NCBI GenBank assembly: GCA_003344405.1
Contig: NOWV01000002.1
Span: 1,116,001-1,180,000, forward strand
Source of the DNA: Trichoplax sp. H2
Lineage: Eukaryota; Placozoa; Uniplacotomia; Trichoplacea
Reading direction: 5' to 3'
Length of the DNA: 64,000 nt
Every line of letters begins with the position of its first letter. Within the stretch, counting starts at the first letter, position 1. Shown here piece after piece: positions 45,501-59,143 of this stretch. The position numbers and the translations under genes were made by a program. The notes beneath the pieces were generated by a model, which saw nothing but the letters and a program-made list of their open reading frames with translations, did not search any database and was not told the DNA's origin.

Positions 45501-48500
45501 CTATGAGAACAAAGTCTATGTTGGATTGTTGAAAGAAAACCCGCAAGGGGATTGATGAATTCGTCTTGGTTGTTGAGAATGGATAATACTCTCTCCAGCA
45601 CGACCATGCATAGGTCATGATAGACGAAAAAAAAAATGGTCGAATGTGCAGAAAGGTTGTTGGCCTTTCAGCCAGAAAATAATCGAGATCCATGTTGTAT
45701 TTTATTGCTGGAGAAATACGATATCCTTGTTTTATACCTTATCCAACTCTGTCCTACCAATGTCAGGGTTAATTCGCCCAATAACCCGTTTACTTTATAT
45801 CGAGTAGAAAGATCAAAAATGATGCGAAAGTGTAGAACAAGGGTAGAGAACGGTTGTGGCTTAATCAAGTAGAAAACTATCGAGATACATGTTGTATTTT
45901 ATTACTGGAGAAATACGATATCCTTGTTTTATACCTTATCCAACTCTGTCATACCAATGTCAGGGTTAATTCGCCAAATAACCCGTTGACTTTATATCGA
46001 GTAGAAAGATCAAAAATGATGCGAAAGTGTAGAACAAGGGTGGCTTATTAACTTAAAAGGTAGAGAACGGTTATAGCTTACTCAAGGAGAAAACGATCGA
46101 GATCTGAATTGTATTGGATTGCTGCAGAAATGCGATATCCTGTTTATACCTTGTCCAGTGCTGTCATGCTTAGGTCAGGGTTAATGTCATGTAGAAAGAT
46201 TTAAAAATGCTGCTCAAGTGTAGAAGAAGGGTAAGGGTAAAGAACGCTTGTCCCTTTCTGATCAAGGGGAAAACTATCGAGATCCATGTTTTATTTTATT
46301 GCTGGAGAATTGAGAATACCAGTACGGTAGCAAAATCAATATCCTATCGTCTATAGCAAATATATACTTCATACTATATAGTCAAGAATCAATTATGATG
46401 CCCACATTGGTTTGTCTCGCCATATGTTTTTACTTTTATATCAAGATCCAAGTAGAAAAAACTCTTTTGTCGGCAAGTTAAACCATTCAAATTGACTAGT
46501 AGACGAATATCAGTCTTGAGAAACCATGATAATATTTATACTATCCTATTGGAGGTGGGATACATGTACAAAAAATAGATGATTACTCTTTAACGCTAGC
46601 CATAACTGCATTCCATGTAGTCATCATCCTATTCTATGGAGTTCTTCATTGCGTATCTTGGCCATGATGAGAGAATTGCTATAGTAGTCGGAATGGATTA
46701 GTCCAAAAAAATGATTGCTTCTAGAAGGGTATACAGTATAATTATTCTTGACTGTAATACTACCATAAAATAGTCCAAATCACGTCTAAAATATCTTCCA
46801 ATTGGGTAAGAAAAAGAATTGCAAATCTCTTTTTGGCCTTTGGACATCTTGATTTCCTACGCATTTCACCGAGGCTAATGTTAACACGTATGTTAGCATA
46901 AGCAAATCAATCCAATGGCGGCAGTAGACATGTCTAAGTTAAAGAATGAAAATATTGAGAAATGATGATTTTAAAATAGAGTTGGCGTAAAAAGGCCGGT
47001 TGCAATCCATAACTAGAGCCAATTTTCCCGATATAGTCTGTCTATTGCTACCGGCTTGATCCAATTGTACAATATTGGAATAGATGAGCCTTACTAGCAA
47101 AATTGGTGGGTATCAAAACATTTTCAATCACTTGAATTCCTTGTATTGGATTGTAATCAGATCCAAGAATGAAGTTTAAACAGTTTCTTCTACCTCATTC
47201 TAATAATGACTAATCGAAAGCAATTTTACTTCAGTAGACCATCGATTTTCCTCATTAGAATGAATCTCCTGTTCCTCGACAATTGTCGTGTAGCAACACT
47301 ACAGTTTACACTAGAAAAGTCTTTCTACTTTCCACTTCTCTATGATAGACTCAAACCTACAACAACACTAGCATAAAGGATAACGATGGTGGCATTACTA
47401 GCTAAGGACTATTTTTCTAGGACATCAATTGATAGAGTATTAGACAACGTTAACTGATTTTTTTTTTCCATTGCCTATATAACTGGCATTCGAGTTATGT
47501 ATGTGGCAATGCCAAGGTACACCATGACTACAATATACTGTAAAATTGAAGGTCGAAAATAAAATAATTAATTACCCATCGGGAAATATCCATTGGATAC
47601 GACAATCATGTTGGGTTATGCTCTACTATTACGGACAGTATCGATGAATGATCGAGTTCATTTTTGCCACTGCTTTACTTTACTATATACAGTAATGAAT
47701 ATATTCCAACAGCATCTTTGACAGTTTCGAGATACGCCAACACTGGTGCAATAATTAATCGACTGTCATGATTAACAACGATCAAGACAAACGCTTATGG
47801 AATAGTATTACTGTAGAAGGGCATGGGCTATAAAATGGATCATCATTTTACGTTAGAAAAATTGGAAATGAAGCCTTTGCAAACGGCAAACCATGGCTAC
47901 GAGTGATCCAATTCTTGTACTCTAGTCGCAGAATGAATCAATTGTAACAAGAGGATAAAAAATATCGATTATTCCTCCACATATAATTTCAAATAACGCA
48001 TTGGAAGAGTATCGAAAAACAGCTACTATGTTAACAACTTTTCGGCACGCTTGTCCATATTGTACAGCACTAATTTCACGGAGCCAAATTAAAATGTCTG
48101 CTATTGGCATGAAAAGGTGGCGTAATTTCTCTGTTATGGATAGAAACCCCAATTTCAAATTGCCACCTTCAATCAAGAAAACTACTATACAGTATATACA
48201 GTAGTTTAGTACCATTACATTGCATTTTACTTTCCCATTTCTTTCTCTCTCTGTCGTCTATTTATTATCTTTCTCTGTCATAAAATAATCAACCACATAG
48301 TAGCTTATAACATGCTTATAATAGTCAATACTCAGTAGTACAATGTAAGAGTAAGATAGGAAGATTTTTGATTCAATGGCGGTTTCCATCGACTATCCAA
48401 GTCGACTTATTCAATAATAAAATCTGTCATGAAATTTTTTCCCCTCAATTCCCTGCCACCGCAATGGCCTTCATCTAGACATACCACTAACACCTTCATA

Positions 48501-51500
48501 ATCAACGTATTTGCTGCTAGCGAGCGATAGGATGACCAAATAATCTGTATTGACAATTTACTTTCCGTTGTCCTTCAATTGATTTTTACAATTGGGTGAT
48601 GAAGATATTGGAGATCTACTGTGGTCTATCAGCTCTATTACTGGAGATTTTTATACAAATTTTATTGCATAAAGCGATAAATAGCGCTTGTTGACTATGT
48701 TACGGCATGAGATACTGTTTTATCCTTGACGATAAATTAATGTTGGAGTAGTTGGTGTGATTAGTGAAATAAGTATCTAGGATATGGAAAGCAAGCCAGC
48801 TAGGTATGCTAATACAGGTATGGCAATTCGTCATACCAGTCAATAGGATGTCAGAAAAGATATCAAGCCAGTTGGATAGGCTAGTACAGTCAATTCTAGT
48901 GATTGGTAAAAAGAGTTAATAGGGTATCAGAAAAGATATTCAACTGGCTAGATCGATTAATATAATTTTGGTGATGAGTTAGGCAAGAGCGTTAAAAGAG
49001 ATGTCAAGCTGGCTAGGTATGCTAATCCAGTTCTGGGTGATGGTCATGAATTAGTTTAACCCATGATAAATGTCGGGAAAGATATCAAGCTGCCTAGGTA
49101 GGATAGCACAAATTCTGGGTAATTGTAGTTGATCGAGTAAATAGGATATCGGAAATGATGTTAAGCTACCTAGGCCATGTTAGTACATATTTTTCCAACA
49201 TCCTATTGACTCGTATAGTAGATTAGTGAATACTGTAGGAGTCTCAATAGGATGTTGGAAAAATATCAAGCGAGTACAATTTGAGGATTGGTAATAGGAA
49301 TGATAGCTGTCGGGTAAAAAAATATCAAACTGGTTAGGTACTCCATGATACTTTGACATTCTACACACAGTATGTGATGATCATTACAAGTAGACGAGTA
49401 GTATTTTCTTCTACGCGTAACTACGCTTAGATAGAATAAATTTTCATGTGGCAATACAAAACCAAACCGAGTTTTAAAAGTTGCATTTTATTATTGACCG
49501 TGAATTGCTATTACAGTAAATACAGTCACAGTAGACGTATACAGAAGGTAAATAAAGTCTGTTGTTTCCCAAGTTCTTCTAACCCTCCAAAGAAATCATT
49601 ACAATCGGCTATTCATCGGCTGATTAGAAAATGCAATTTTTTTTTCTTCAATATTAAACGATATATGAATAAATCGACTGTAGAATAGATTACGGTATAT
49701 CTTGATATAGGAAGATAACCGTTAAGTTGATAAATGGACTTGAAATTTATCATCCGTTCAAAAACAATAATTATTTTAACAATTTTCTCTCTTCATTCTT
49801 TCTTCTTCCAAAATCAATAGCAACAATTTGTAAAGTTCACTCATTTTGATTGCTTTCAATTTGACCTATAGAGTGTGTTATACCAATACACGGAAGGAAC
49901 ATTTAATCCCAAATTTATATCAACAGTGGGTATTGATTTCCACGAGAAACGTTTGGTAAGTAAAAATATGATTTAAACACCTATGAATTCTTCTAGCTAG
50001 AATATTTTTCTAGCTATCATTGGCTTTAGAGAGTTTTTGATGTACATTTTTTTTGGGTATGTAAAGAATAATTTTTTAATTGAATAAATTAAAAGTGATA
50101 TAGGATTTCAATAAATCGATGATAATACTATAATATGATAGAGTAACAATGATTGCCTCAATTTTATTTATTTATTATTTTATGGAAATAGAATAATCAT
50201 AATGTATATAAATATTATTTATCATCTCTGTAACCATAATATTGCTTTCGGCCGTAACGAGATGAGAAATGAATATTACTTTTTTGCGCTGATCATCATT
50301 ATACCATAGCTAAATACTATAGGAGACATGATATTGAATGATGGATTCTGCTACTACAGATAGTATTAAATGTCTTATCTCGTACGTTCAAACAATTGCA
50401 ATAATTGAATGGAAATCTTAACCTATTTTTTTTACCTTTACAATTTAAAATACAGAATAGATGCAATGGGATAAAATCGAGATTATAAATACTGGATAAT
50501 TAATTACGTTATCTTATATTTAGGAATCTACAATTGATTAGTCAGACACCTTTTACTATTTATGATCATCAATCATTTATACACTATACTTTTAAATATT
50601 AAGCCAAAGTACCACCGAGTAGAATAGAGATTCTATAAACATACTGTAATGGCTGTTTGTCAAACGTCAGATACATCTAGATAGATACCTGTCTTTCTAA
50701 TATACGTGTAAAATTTGACTTTATAAGCTCTGAAATGGTATATCCTATAGCACTAGATAGCATTTATGCTTGCTAGTAGGCATGACGTTATATTAGCACA
50801 TCTATAATCTTACTGCAAGTGTGCATTACTTTACGTAGTATAAAAACACATATGTAAAAATTGTAGAAATTTTAAAATTTTTTGGTAACTACTACACGGT
50901 AATAACTTATTTACAGTCAGATCTACAGTACTATTGTTTTACGCCACGTTCAATACATAACGGTCTTTGATCAAAATTATCCCCGTATGCCAGCTTAAAA
51001 ATGATCTTGTATACATTCGTTTTTTATGTATTAAAGTCTAAAATTATATTTCTGTTATCAATTTTAATTAGGTTTACAGACCTCAGGGCGGTACCGGAAG
51101 AGGTCAACGTGTGCATTTACAATTATGGGATACTGCAGGACAAGAAAGGTATGCTGTATTAATTTAGTAAATGTCAAGTATATAGAATTCGTATTCAGGA
51201 TCTTTATAGACATACTTTGGTAATTTCTAATAATTCCTTCATTGAATGTATAAAAATGTAATAATGTATGTATGTCATAACCCACCTTTTGACTATGCTA
51301 AACACGAATTATTATGATCTTTTCAATAATATCTATTAATCTTTATATGTTTCATCCTTTTTTTGCAACAATTTCATCATTTCATATTTCGTAGTTATCA
51401 TTTTATAAACGTGTAGCAATTTGTATGTAGTAGATAAATCGAATTTTTACCTGTAAGATGCTATCACAGCTCTTCAAAAAGCATCCTGTAAACAGTTATA

Positions 51501-52456
51501 TATTAATTTGCTTTATAGGGATCGAGTTAATACTAGTACAATTATTTAATATTTAAGCTGCATGTCGTCACTAACCAAGATAGATAAATTGGCTCTCTGT
51601 GAATAGCCTTGTATATTGTATAATCCATATTGTAATAGATTGTACTCTTATTTAAAAATATCAGTAAACATAAGCCATAGTAACAGAGCAATATAAGCGT
51701 TTATCTTTAAGAAACCTATAAAGTAAATAATCATAACACTTGCTGCAGAAATTGATAAGACTTGTTTTTGATTTCATTTCAAATTTACTCTCAGAAAGCA
51801 ATATATTAATTATCGTACTTTCTTTGTGTAACTAATTTCATATCTAAGCTAAAGCTTGAATGTACATAGGTATACTGTAGTAGTAGCGTAGATACAGAAA
51901 TGCAAACGTTTATTACGCGCTTAGCTATCATTTCTTAATTACTTGCTGATTATGCTGGAGCTATTCAATTTATTTATATTGATTTTTATGCCTTTTTTTT
52001 GTGTACAGATTTCGCAGCTTAACAACGGCCTTTTTCCATGATGCCATGGGATTTTTGTTAGTATTCGATTTAACTAATCGCCAGTCCTTTCGTAACATTC
52101 AAGACTGGATATCTCAGCTGCAAACTCATGCATATTGCGAAAATCCAGAAGTAGTGCTTATAGGAAATAAAATAGATTTAGCAGAATCTCGAGAGATTGC
52201 TGAAGATGAAGGTAAAAAGTTAGCTCGAGACTTGGGAAATGTGGAATATTTTGAGACAAGCGCTGCTAATGGTATTAACATCGATAAAGCTGTTGATTGT
52301 TTACTTCATAAAGTCATGAAAAGAATGGAGACGACTCTAGATAAGTCTAGTCTACCTGTGGTACCAGGCAAACGACCTGAGGACGTCAGGACACTTGATC
52401 ACCAACAAGTAGATGCAATTGAAAATGATCATTCTTCTTCATGTAAGGCTTGCTAA
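42586..52456 (+). CDS. RAB27: Rab27 small GTPase, complete, four exons
   Basis: Exons are 42586-42660, 49872-49955, 51072-51148 and 52009-52456, coding for 227 residues (vertebrate Rab27a has 221). Visible motifs: P-loop GDSGVGKT (18-25), switch I TVGIDF (43-48), [20 protein letters not shown] leading into switch II (60-79), NKIDL (132-136), ETSA (161-164) and a C-terminal C-x-x-C (CKAC) for double geranylgeranylation. The linker before WDTAGQE with GTGRGQR, and SVLYQYTEG after the P-loop, are Rab27-specific and set it apart from Rab3 and Rab8. The family tethers secretory and lysosome-related vesicles at the plasma membrane through Slp/Slac2-type effectors. No key residue is missing. The start is fixed by homology. 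The first intron (7.2 kb) is far larger than the others. Confidence 0.96.
45683..46320. repeat. tandem array, unit 180-217 bp, four copies, in Rab27 intron 1
   Basis: The word TCGAGAT starts copies at 45683, 45879, 46097 and 46277. The first two are nearly identical over about 190 bases (TTGCTGGAGAAATACGATAT, ACCAATGTCAGGGTTAATTC). The third is diverged and partly deleted, and the fourth is truncated. Open frames in both strands of copies 1 and 2 reflect the duplication and are not genes. Confidence 0.85.
48780..49300. repeat. degenerate tandem array, unit about 80-90 bp, in Rab27 intron 1
   Basis: Diverged units built on GGAAAGATATCAAGCTGGCT, TAGGTATGCTAATACAG and GGTGATGGTCA-like words follow each other from about 48784 to 49100, then decay. 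A perfect 23-bp inverted repeat sits at the right end. Confidence 0.65.
49187..49266. repeat. perfect 23-bp inverted repeat, 34-base spacer
   Basis: The left arm 49187-49209 and right arm 49244-49266 are exact reverse complements; the left arm contains TTTTTCCAACATCCTATTGA. Transcribed RNA from the Rab27 intron could fold into a stable hairpin here. It has no features of a tRNA or a known non-coding RNA. Confidence 0.85.
49956..52008. other. Rab27 introns 2 and 3
   Basis: Intron 2 is 49956-51071 and intron 3 is 51149-52008. Both are AT-rich, with normal GT-AG ends (GTAAGT...TTAG, GTATGC...GTGTACAG). Nothing else was recognised. An ATTTATTTATTTATTATTTTA tract lies near 50163. Confidence 0.75.
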
Positions 52457-55361
52457 CTGCCTTGTTTTCACATGTTTTATTAGTCCTATATCCTATTTTC
52501 ACATATTATCCTTTCAGTTTGTTATCACTATTATGTTAACTTGATACTATATACATACCAACCGTATTATTCAAATTACTTATTATTTAAGTGATAACTG
52601 ATACCATCAAATTTTTTGAATTATCGAATATCATAGCATATGGACTAGAGAGCGAATCTTTTAGATTCGTAGCTTTATCGAGTATAATTTGTCATAGTTA
52701 TAAATTGGTTAATAATCAATTAATAGTAAAATCAGAAGAATATTCGTGTTATAATGTGCTTTTACTTAGTTTTATAAGCATTACTATCTGTTTTTCTCTC
52801 TCTCTCTCTCTATATATATATCTGCCTCCATATATATATTTACGTATATTATATACATACCGTATGTGCATGATGTATGATATTATTGTTATACTAATAT
52901 TACTACATCAACGCGTCCATCATGACGATTTCTGATTGCCCGTACTATAATAATAAGGCTTCTAAATACGTGTATTTACCATGCGAGTATAGTTTCGTAA
53001 GTAGACTACATAGCAAATTCCTTCGTAACAGCCCTACTGTCCAATAGGTGATTTTGTTAGCAATCTAACCTGTTCTAACTTAACCAAGATAGTTATAAAG
53101 TAATGATATCGATAGTATGCTTTGCTTAAAATTTGCTATGTAGTGAGTGCAACATTCTTCTGGCTATCATTTAAGATTAGGTTAAAATTGCTTTTATTGA
53201 AGCCTTTGCTATAATGTAGTATGAACCTTAATACAACGATCTGATTAGTCATATTCATTATTGCTATATTATTTCTTGAAAATTTGTTATAATTAGGGTC
53301 ATGTAAGTTAAATATTGTTTCAAATATGGCTGAAAATTTGCTATTTAATATTATTTATCGTAAAATTTTGCAAATAACGCAATCGTAACGAAGTTGTTTG
53401 CGGCTGTCAACTATTTATATTATTGCACACTCTGTTGAAATTGCTACTAAACTGTTCATGGATGGTGATAAAGTTATAGATTCTCCAATCTGTACTTTAT
53501 ATCTTGTGAGCTATCAGTGCAACGTGCTAATTTTACCTGATCAATTCGCATCATCAAATTTGGAAACATCTTAATATAAATTGCGGTCACACATAATTAT
53601 CTTTGGAAAATCATTTTGCTATTCTAGATAGAGTAGGATCCTAAAATTTGAACTGATCTACAATATTTATTTTGGTATTATTCGTGGCCACCCCAAGAAA
53701 ATCTTCAATGCAAATGCTTTTTCCGCAACAGCCAAGTTATTGTCATATTTATGATGAGATAAAAATATATATTCAGTGCATCTAGCCATGGCAGTTTATA
53801 ATTCTTTACCAAGACTTGCTTTCTAAACTGCTAAGCGTTTAGGGTTACGCTTATAATCATAATAGTTATAGCAGATCGATGCATCTGTATCGAATAAAAT
53901 TGCACCTTAACCATTGATATAAAACAAATTATTGTGTGCGTTGTGCTGTTTTTGTGTATTTATTGCAGTTACTTCAGTCGAAAGCTAATTCATTAGCATT
54001 ATAGATTTCACATGATGCGATCCGCTTACTTAGTTGAATAGTGAAACAAAATTCCATAATGTAATTTAAAGATTGAGCTAGCCATTCTAAAATTTATGGA
54101 ATACCGAAGGTTTTCCATTCAGAATTTCGAGACAGCAGCTTTGCTTTTACTTTAAATATATAATTTAATGCCTACTTCAGCTTCTTCATTAGATCAAGTA
54201 TGAACTGACAAATTCATCTACTTGAACAGCGGCCTACCGCAAAGTTAGATATGCGACCTATATACCCATAACTTTCCAATCGTGAGGGTTTATTACGATT
54301 GCAGCACCGCTAAATGATGATTATAATCATACGTGTTAACACTCTAAAGTTATAAATAACGTAATACCGTGAGATCATTAAATGCATTTTTAAGAATATA
54401 AATACTACCATGCTAGTATATCAGCGTGTTATAATCACAGCTAAATTAATAGATACGTCGTACAGTACTATAACTATTTGTTCATTACCAAAAATAATAA
54501 TCTTCAAACATTATTAACGAAATAATCCTTATTCTACTACGTGCTAATATTGTGCAGTCAATTACTATCATACTTTAAATCGTATCTATGGTTCCGGGAA
54601 ATAACAACTGCCTACTGCAGTATTTCTCTGGAGTTAGAGAAATTTTATCATACATTTTCTAGCTGTTCAAATTATAAAACAATGATATCAAATCAATTTC
54701 ATATACACTAGTATTTCAACTTGCGCTCCGTCTATCCGCTAGTATACAATTTTTGATTCAAATATTACAACTACGTAAAATCCATTCAAGTGAAACGTAC
54801 ATACATACTTGTAGTACAGTACTGTGGCTTTTCACTACAGTAGTAACAGCGATTCAAATTTAACGAAAGCAAGGCACAAATAATTTTTCATATAAGATAT
54901 TATTAATAGTGGTAGTAAAATTCTATAATGAAATATCCATTATTGTCTCTAAATGGTGAGAATTGCTTTACCAAAGCCACAATCAAATTAACTTTTAGTC
55001 ACAAGTATAACATCAGCCTAGTCCAAGTTAACAGAGCCATAATAAATCTTAGATAATTATTAGGACAATAATATCCAATATCCAGAATTATTGCGTTTGT
55101 TGCAATAATAAAATATTTACTTTAAAACGTCATAGTAATCGAGAATAAAATCAGCAAGAAGGATAAGGATGAGTGACCGGCGAAAAAAAAGTCTGAGTAA
55201 AAATTTGATCGCGTATGGTTTACCAACTATACCGTCAAATTTATCAAGCAAATCTCTAAAATTGCCTTTGGTAAGATAAGAAATAAAGCAATCGACAATT
55301 TACACTAAAACAATACAGAAATACATAATATTAGTTGTGATAGCTTCAAGATAATTTCAAC
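52457..55361. other. convergent intergenic region between Rab27 and the PWWP gene
   Basis: 2.9 kb holding the 3' ends of both convergent genes. A CT/TA microsatellite lies at about 52795-52845 ((CT)n then (TA)n). A TACAGTACTGT word is near 54812. The open frame at 52591-52935 is open through low-complexity sequence and has no family features. No gene or structured RNA was recognised. Confidence 0.55.
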
Positions 55362-58300
55362 TTAGGCGGAATTTTCAATGAATCGGGATGCCACTTCTTT
55401 GACTTGTCGATATAGATTGTCAGCTTTCATCATAATTTCTTCGTTGGCTTTATATCTTCTTAACTGAGTATAGTTTTATTGAAGACCAGATTTAGAAACA
55501 CATTACATACAATAGAAAGTAAAGTAAACTAGGCTTGCTACCTTTTTAATTGTTAATATTAGGTCTTTATTTTTTACGATCGCCTCGGCAGATAAATTGG
55601 TCACTTCAATATCGTTTAGAATGCTTAAACAGCGATTAATGTCCTATAATTAATTATATAACCACATTGGAACAATTCAAAAAATTTTGACAAAAAGATT
55701 TCTAGTTTATTTATCAAATTAGCACGATCTTGAGCCACTAAAAATACCAATCCTAAAATAATTATCAAGAATCACTTGTTTATATAGTAAGATATACCGG
55801 TGAATCAACTTTCATCGATTCTCTTAGCGATAGAGATAGTCTCTTCAAATGTGAGTCAGCTGTTATTGATGTAGGAACTTCCTTAGCCTGAGGTACTGAC
55901 TTATCGGAATCAAGCGTAGATTTCATATCAGCTTTGGCTCGAGTCATTTCATTACGAGGCTCATTACTCTCAGAATCACGTTCTTTACTTTCATCTATAG
56001 TACAATAATTGAAAGAATTGTATGATTTTAATTTAATCGATAAGCCGATAGATTTTATTCATTTAGCAACTAATATAGATAACCTTTTATCTGTTTCTTT
56101 CCTTCCATTTTGCGCGCTAGTAATTCTTTCTTCTTTCGTTCTTTAAGGGCTTGTTTTCGCTTTTCCTTTTCAGCTTCCTTTTTAGCTCTGATATTGAGCG
56201 TTGTGTTAAGTATTAATACTTGGTATTATAAATCCATGCAAAATTTTACACAGAATGAAATAAAACTCTATATATTGTCGATACATCATTTGGTACTCAC
56301 ATTTTTTGCTGAAGCTTTTCAGCCTTACGCTTTTCTTTTTCTACTTTCTTTTGCCCTTCATCTATCCATCAATATTAGTAATTTAAATTGTTTTAATCAA
56401 TATCTACAACTAAAGGTTATTCCAATCTTAATAGCTTCGATAACTAATACTTGCACCATGCATTAACGTACAAGAACTGTAATATTTTCCTTACTTTTAT
56501 CGTCTTCTTTTCCATTGGTGTGGCCGCTATTATCCGTTACAACACTAGCCGTGCCAGTACCTATCGAAATTTTGAGTTTTATACCCGCGGTTGCTGACTG
56601 ACTATTCTTCTTACTCTTTTTTTCACTATCTTCTTTTATAGAACGTTTTACTGTATAAATGAAGAAAGTCAGACTTTAATCGATTAAATCTTTAAAAGTA
56701 GCCGGTACACATAGCAGAAGAGATATTCTATGAGCGCATCCAAACGTTCGATGATCTAGCGAGTTGTTTACGTTTTGAAATACAACGACTACGTAGATTT
56801 TATAATAGTTAACTGCTACTTCTTTCCAAGTAAAATATAACTTTATCTCATTAAAAGCACAAAGTGATCCGTTCTAGATTATAGATCATTTCACTTTATT
56901 GCTAATACCCAGAGAAAAGAGCTACCGTAATGACCACTGCAGCACAGAATATAGCATAAGTTCGTCAAAAAATGGAAGAGCTCCAAGATAAATTATTAAT
57001 TTTACGTAATATAATTAATAATTATTATACAAGATAAAAAAATGAAAAAAAAAATTTAATCTGAAGTATATACGTATTCTTCTAATCTATCTCTGTTAAT
57101 TAATACAGATTCGAGTCCAATTAATAATATGAAATTGTACCATAGATATCAATCACAAGGTCAATATATTAAAAATGATACTCCAATTACTATTTTTACT
57201 ACACTGCTAATTTTTAACCCATTACTACAAGTACAGTACCGTCTCCAGGGTGCTCTTCATCAGATGACACATCAAATCTACTTTGATTCTCTTTTCTCAC
57301 AACATCCATCATTTTCGACGTAATAAGACCAAATTGTGAATTTTTGCCTTCACCAGTAACTTCAGCAGGCGGTTCAACGTCATCTGACTCATTATATACA
57401 GTTGTTTTAAGTTTTTTTGAAGTAGTTTTAGCTTTTGATTTAGCTTTTCGTTTAATAGTTAATTTAGGAATGGATTCTTTGCTTTTTTTAGTCTAATGAT
57501 GTCAGAGAGAACAGGCACATTGGTCAATTAATATTTCTTTATAATTATTCATTGGAATTGTACATTGTGAGGATATATCCATTTCTACCTAGATCATCTT
57601 ACTATAGATTATAACCGTTTAAGTACATAAAATATTATTTGAAAGTTTTCAAAATTAGCGATCACTACAAATTATTAGTAAACTAGTTCTTCAACCCCGA
57701 GAAGAGATCCGTAACACCAATAAATATTATTTTTGAAACGCTTAAGTAAGAGGCAACAGTAATCATACAAGTTGTTATCAATAATGTTAATTTCTAGTAT
57801 TAATTATGAACAAATAGTAGAATAGTGAGAAAATAAAGCACAGCTGGAGTTGATTATTTTAAGCATATGCTAAATTAGAAAATAGGATTGATCATTACAA
57901 CTTTTTATATTTAAATGCATAGATTTAATGCTATTCGTTATAAAAATAATATACGTAGCGTTTTCATTAGATAAAATTTTGTAATACCTTTCATAGATCA
58001 ACTAAATAATCCTACTTCTTGATATTAATTACGGTATTAAAATATTGACCTAAATATTCTTAATATTGTACTTACCACAGAAACAGATACGTTATCAGGT
58101 AAAGGAGTGATCGCATCGTCAGCATGCTCATTTGGCTGCTATAATAGCAAGATTGCATTTTCAAGATGGTTAAAATTTTGATAGCATATTAACATGATAT
58201 TGTTACAATGTAGTCTGGTAAAATCTCCTTGATTAATTTTTAAATGAAGATTAATCAATTACCGTATTATCAGCAGCGTTGTTATCAGCTTCATGCACAG

Positions 58301-59143
58301 ATTTGGTAGTTGATGTGTTTTGTTTGTCTGTTTGGGTCTCGTCAGGTGGGTTGCTCTGAAATTCTTCATCTACATCAGCAATATCCTCAGTAGACTGCAA
58401 TTGCGTAGCATGGTGTTCAATTTCTGCTAATGCTTGAAGGAAAATTTTATTTTTTTTTGATTTTGCAAATTTCTCCTTATTCTTTTCGTATGGAAATACA
58501 TTGTTAGGCAGTATAAAGCCACTGCAATAGTAGAAAAACAAAAGTAGAAGGATACATTTTAAGTTAGATGAAGTGACTACAATTTAAAAAGAGCGTAAGA
58601 CAAATACGATGCAATTCATGGATAGAAACATTTGGTTGTGCTAAGCAACAACATCAATTGATATCGTAATTGGTATCATGTTGAAGATTCTTAATCAGAT
58701 GTTCAACTTTTACGACGCATTTTGTTGACATACGCGTATCTATTGCATATTGATCAATCTTGACGCTAATACGAACCCAGAGGTCGTTTTCTATGGAAAT
58801 ATAGCTAAAATTTATAATTTACAATAAGTACAAATGTGCACTGTATGTAAACATAAATTTAGCTTCTCTAAAACTAGAACACAATCTTTAACATACCTTG
58901 TATGTAATCAAGTTAACGTACTCAAGTATACTGGGCTGTACTGAGCCAAATCAAATTCAATTATTGACTATGATGAGGTACTCTATGGTGAAAGACTTGA
59001 ACTTACACTTCATCACTACCAAAAAAGCGAACAGTAACTTTACTCTTCTTTACACCATTTCTGCTATCAACAAAAGCGGGCCAAGGCGGATGACCTTTAA
59101 TCTTTGCCCAAACCAAATCTCCATCTTTAAATTTTGAAGCCAT
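55362..59143 (-). CDS. PSIP1: PWWP and integrase-binding-domain chromatin protein (LEDGF/HRP2 family), complete
   Basis: Ten exons on the minus strand: 59143-59007, 58521-58263, 58138-58076, 57492-57240, 56650-56495, 56361-56301, 56187-56084, 55994-55798, 55643-55542 and 55463-55362. All phases agree and the total is 1,434 nt, 477 residues. Residues 1-90 form a PWWP domain (FKDGDLVWAKIKGHPPWPAF, VRFFGSDEV, FPYEKNKEKF), which reads methylated H3K36. The middle has an acidic stretch, a basic NLS-like run (KRKAKSKAK) and a Lys/Glu-rich helix (exons 6-7). Residues 391-470 match the integrase-binding domain: RLSLSLRESMKVDSPDINRC and LRRYKANEE. The invertebrate gene could be the single counterpart of vertebrate PSIP1 and HDGFL2, so the symbol is approximate. 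It should tether partner proteins to transcribed chromatin in the nucleus. Confidence 0.92.

Larger units (their letters stand above)
42661..49871. other. large first intron of Rab27, no nested gene seen
   Basis: 7.2 kb of sequence with a lower AT content than the rest of the window. A (TG)n and poly-G tract lies at about 42688-42748. Several unrelated tandem arrays are listed separately. The longest open frame (minus strand, 43354-43698, 114 codons) has no recognisable features, and other frames are shorter. I see no transposase, reverse transcriptase or terminal repeats. Confidence 0.6.

Noticed and set aside
45442-46051. Open frames in the 180-217 bp array
   Set aside because: The same frame appears in adjacent repeat copies and stops in the diverged copy; repeat artefact.
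52591-52935. 114-codon open frame downstream of Rab27
   Set aside because: It runs through a CT/TA microsatellite and AT-rich sequence with no family resemblance; likely 3' flank.
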